Part shown: positions 60,241 to 64,000 of the stretch, piece by piece | Layout: each line of letters starts with the position of its first letter | Position numbering within the stretch: the stretch's first letter is position 1 | DNA from: Celoporthe dispersa | Taxonomy: Eukaryota; Ascomycota; Sordariomycetes; Diaporthales; Cryphonectriaceae | Direction: 5' to 3' | DNA: 64,000 bases | Assembly (NCBI GenBank): GCA_016584495.1 | Contig: WAID01000008.1 | Span: forward strand, 124,001-188,000 | The notes under the pieces: generated by a model | Seen by the model: only the letters and a program-made list of their open reading frames with translations | Database searches by the model: none | Told to the model about the DNA's origin: nothing | Program-made: the position numbers and the translations under genes

Positions 60241-63200
60241 GTTTGTGTGGTGCGGAGTCGTATAAGGGTTGGCTCCTGAACCAGATCTGAAGTACTGGAT
60301 GGGTTTCCTCTCGAGCTAGTTGATGGTATCGATTTCAACAGAGGTGCGCAGTCGGGCCATAAGTCGTCCGCCTGGAGGGGATCATGCGCGCTTATATCAA
60401 CGGCCGAGCGGTGCCGTGTGCCCTGCCGTGCTCCATCCTAAAAGGGAGTGCGGCCCTGCATACCTGCTCATATTATAGTAGCATTGGAGCCCTCGTAAAA
60501 CACCCTGCAGGGCAGCACAGGACCCGATGCTGTGGCTACTTGCAGGCTGCCCTGGTCCGTTAGGCCGTCCAATCGATATTCATCTCTTCTCCAGACTATT
60601 CCATTCTGCAGGAAGCCTGTGGCGCTGCACCACGCATCCTACAGGCGGCGTAACACCGGCGATGGAGATGGGGGTCCAAATAGGCGAGGATATTTTTAGG
60701 GACCGGGAGGAGAGAAATGCCCACTGCTGACAGTGCACTAGCAAATCCACTGGGCTGTTTCAGGCCCTGCTGTTACTGCAGTCCCAGGGCGAAAGAAAAA
60801 CTCATTACTGCAGGCAGACAGAGGCTCCCTGCGATTCCTCAGGGTGGAGCTGCTTGGGACAGCCCTACGAACGAAGGGAGATGCGGGGCGAAGCAGGCAA
60901 CGATCTCGGGTCAGATGATCCCATCTCAACACCAACTGCGTTGTCGACCAACGTCCGCTGAACCATCTAATTGCTTTAGAGGTCTGATCTGAGATCAGGC
61001 CAGGCTCCACGGGTGTGTATCCTGCTGTCCCTCTTCTCTCACCACCCATGGCGCCCATCTCCATTTCCCCAAGATCATCGTCAGGTCAGCAGTAGGTTCA
61101 ACCTCGGCGTGGTCCACTAACCGTTGCCCGACACACACACACACAAAGTTATCTCGTATTTCGGTGCCGGTGAAGCAACCTTCGCTGCCGTTTTTCATCT
61201 GATCCAAGACCTGTCCATGATTGGAGCGGGCAGCCCGTCGGCGTCCTCCCGGTGATAAGCACTGCCTACTTGGTGGCTTACCGCTTGCATGGGTTTCTCC
61301 ACTGGTCGTTGGCTACTTGAGGGACGTCCGATGTCCTCACCATCACCACATTCCGAAGACGGCCCCCGACCGTCAGCGTCTTCCCCCTCCTCTCTATGCC
61401 CAAGTGCCCTCCCGTGTGGTAACGGTGCCATCATCTCTTTTTCCCTTCGTTTCTTTCTCTGTCCCACATTCACAGATTGCATATGCTGTTTTAGCTGATG
61501 GTTCGAAGGACGAAGGATTAATACAGCTGAATTACTCTGGATGGATCCTCCTTTTGGACCACCGCATGTCAAATGCGAGCTAGATGTCCGAGTCTACATC
61601 ATGATTACCTGGCTGAAACAATTTCCACCACCGATCCCTCAACCTGCTGACTACTTAGTACTCCTGCCTGCACCCACTTCCCCCTCCACTCTGCCTCTAA
61701 TTTCAGTGTCATTACTCAACCTCTGATGTGAAAATGCTGTCAATAAACACCCCATGGATGTTCCACATGCTGACACCCTGTCAATGGTCACCTAGCAGTG
61801 AGTGAGCCCCGAAGGGCAAGCATCATTGAGGACTATCCACATCTGACTTTCACATCGGGTCAGTCGTGAGGCGCCTGCGTGTATATGTTTCACGCTGCAT
61901 CTCTTACCTGTAGATGACAATTCCATTAGCACGACCGGCATAGTAAAGTCCTCGAAACGCCTAATAATAAGTAAGGGTTTCTACATTCTCCAGTCTTTGA
62001 GTATCATATATTTTGGAAGCTAGATATGCGCACAATTGCTATGATAACAGCAGAGACGAAGACAATACCTCAAACGGATGTGTATCAGCTTATGGTCTAT
62101 AACTCTTTTTCTTCCCTCTGGTCGGCAGAACGTCTTGTCTTCCTTTCTCTGCCAGTAATTACTAGGAGCATTTGATGCACCATTAATTATTATATTGCTA
62201 ATAAACACTGGCTTAGAATCGGCTTCAAAATGATCTAGTGCTGAATGCACACACCAGAATTGACTTCATGCCTGAGGTAGACAGACACATGTCAGCAGGG
62301 TGTTGGTCGGATCATTCTTGCGTCTCCGAAGTGCAAGTAGCGTCGAAGGTGATGAAAACGGAATCAGCTGGCGTCACAAAGCAACCTCGTAGCTATCCCG
62401 TCCCGTGAGCTTAAAATCCTGACAGTATACGGATCTCGATCAATTCAGGCTCACTTTGAAGATGGTGTTTCAAAATCTGGCAGCTGACTGGACGATTCCT
62501 GTGCGGGCGACGTCGATCTTGCCCGTGTGGTCCGTCCCAGCTCAACTGTGATATCATCGTGAGGAGTCGTGCAGCATGCACACACACACATCATAATTGG
62601 GGAAGGGGAAAATAAAAGACCAAGCGATCCCACATGAGAGCGGAGAAGCCGTCTGCGCTATGAATAGGAACGGTAGTTACCAAATAAGCAATCGACGACC
62701 AAAACCTCAAAGCACCGAATAGTCGCCTCATCCATTCTTCACAGACACCATTTGGGCACCGAAGAAGAGACGCTTCCAATACTCTTATCTCATCCCATCC
62801 AGCTATGCCCACCGCTTCAGAGAAGGCCAAGGCCAAGCTACAGGCCGTCCTCGATGCCGATAGACGTGACTGCAGCAGTGAGTTTTCCCGTCCTCGTACC
62901 GCTGCCGCACGCGAATGCCCAGATGTCCTGCAGATGTGCTGATCAGAGCTGCCCGTCTCTCACCAGATCGAAACAATCGTATTGCTGCGACGCGTTACCC
63001 TGCTGGTGGTTCAGAGGTGACAAACAGGATGGACTATCCAAATCGTCGTGGTAGCACTGGTGGCCTGAGGGGGCAATCAAGGACATGTTGAATCGTCCTG
63101 CTTATTGACGAGGCAAGGAACTGATTGATGTTACGCTACGGAAGCAGCTCGCACATGGGGGGAGAGTCGCTCGTAAATTTAGTTTAGTATGGTATCAAAA

Positions 63201-63326
63201 GAGATGCATGTTGTATCAATTACATTCATACAAGCCTGTTTATTACATACCCACGAGAGGCCGTCTCGCAGCACCATGCCCTCCATAAGTACCCAATCCC
63301 CATCCCCCAAATACCATGCTATCCGT
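60241..63326. other. Intergenic 3.1 kb without a supported gene
   Basis: Frames are short and unrecognised. 61950-62230 is clearly AT-rich compared with its surroundings, and a CA run lies at about 61131-61146. A possible short first exon at 62805 on the plus strand was rejected. Confidence 0.5.
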
Positions 63327-63806
63327 CTACTGAGGATCATGACAGACAGCCTCGATATTGTTGCCAGCAGGATCAATCACAAACGCTCCGTAGTAATTAG
63401 CATGATAGTGGCTCCTCAGCCCAGGCTTCCCGTTGTCCTTCCCGCCAGCCTTAATGGCTGCCTCATACCATGCATCCACAGCTGCGTGGTCTGCTCGTGA
63501 TGTTTACACCAGTCAGCCTCAAACCCCTGGAAGAGGAGGTGATGTGTGTCCGAGATGACATAATTACATACCTCTGCAGCGGAATGCATGATGAGTCTTG
63601 GGAGTCTTTTCTGGCTTCGAGATGATCCACCAGTCTGTGTGCATCTGGTGGTGTTGCATGCCGCGGTCGCCGAAGCCAACATACTCTCCGTTGGGGCCGA
63701 AGACTAGGAGCTTCTCGTAGCCGATGGGCTTGAGGACTTCTTCGTAGAAGGCGACAGTGGCTTTATGGTCCTCTGCGGCAACGCACATCTGGGTGTGATC
63801 GATCAT
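63327..63806 (-). CDS. VOC superfamily (glyoxalase/bleomycin-resistance fold) protein
   Basis: Exons 63806-63572 and 63490-63327 (GTATGT donor, GAGCAG acceptor) encode 132 residues, typical of a single VOC module. The start MIDHTQMCVAAEDHKATVAF carries the first metal-site His, and FYEEVLKPIGYEKLL is the classic first beta-alpha unit. Later motifs are DWWIISKP, THHAFRC (second His), DAWYEAAIKAGGKDNGKPGL and GAFVIDPAGNNIEAVCHDP (the terminal Glu ligand position). These suggest an intact metal site. Reactions in this superfamily vary (glyoxalase, dioxygenase, binding proteins), so the substrate is unknown. No frame break is present. Confidence 0.9.
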
Positions 63807-64000
63807 CTTGACTGGTCGAGTTGGTGATGGTTAGAGTAGTCAATTATGGTGCTTAAAATTGTGATGCAAGTTATTATAAAAGTCCAGCTGGGTTGATAAG
63901 TACTTTGAGTAATTATTTTGACGGTGCAACGAAGAAGACCTCGTCAAACCCAGAGTCAGTGAGGAGAGCGGTCACTCGATTCATATAATAAATCCAATAT

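Noticed and set aside
62805..62880. Short plus-strand coding-like start (MPTASEKAKAKLQAVLDADR) before a GTGAGT donor
   Set aside because: It looks like a first exon, but I could find no continuing exon with a recognisable domain; possible gene remnant only.

Overview
The window is nuclear DNA of a filamentous ascomycete (Pezizomycotina). Gene content points to Sordariomycetes, but that placement is an inference from remembered homologues, not from a search. Supporting signs are short introns (about 45-240 bases, mostly under 100) with GTRNGT donors and CAG/TAG acceptors, C-ending codons in coding exons, pyrimidine-rich leaders, many microsatellites in long intergenic stretches, and orthologues of typical fungal genes. 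I see no rRNA, confident tRNA, CRISPR array, viral sequence or intact transposon.

Layout, left to right: a small secreted protein (3420-4025, minus); a thiolase-like protein in 7 exons (5377-7500, minus); a small acidic protein (9677-9995, plus); an MFS sugar transporter (13103-14952, plus); a tiny spliced orphan (15528-16102, minus); a decayed short-chain dehydrogenase (17657-18737, plus); a GPI-anchored GH17 cell-wall glucanase (21737-23022, plus); a 2EXR-type protein (23444-24611, minus); a four-pass membrane protein (25959-27000, plus); a class III aminotransferase (27754-29269, plus); splicing factor SF3a subunit 2 (30068-30811, plus); the NDR kinase COT-1 (31879-34144, minus), divergent from TIM54 (35906-37421, plus); a NIP30/FAM192A-domain protein (37726-38476, minus); a CLG1-like cyclin (41161-42202, minus); a gene-poor 11.8 kb; chromatin-remodelling subunit RSC7 (54009-55892, minus); TFIIB (57140-58308, minus); a one-pass membrane orphan (59536-60240, minus); and a VOC/glyoxalase-fold protein (63327-63806, minus).

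The genes are mostly unrelated housekeeping and accessory functions: transcription (TFIIB, RSC7), splicing (SF3a), mitochondrial import (TIM54), polarity and cell-cycle signalling (COT-1, CLG1), cell wall and transport. I see no operon-like or secondary-metabolite cluster and no convincing new system. The strongest unexpected signal is technical or evolutionary. About 30 reading-frame breaks run through conserved, probably essential genes, and nearly all are mended by restoring one or two bases to a short homopolymer run, mainly C or G. This looks like uncorrected homopolymer under-calling in the assembly. The dehydrogenase at 17.7-18.7 kb is different: it carries several in-frame substitution-type stops and looks like a real pseudogene.
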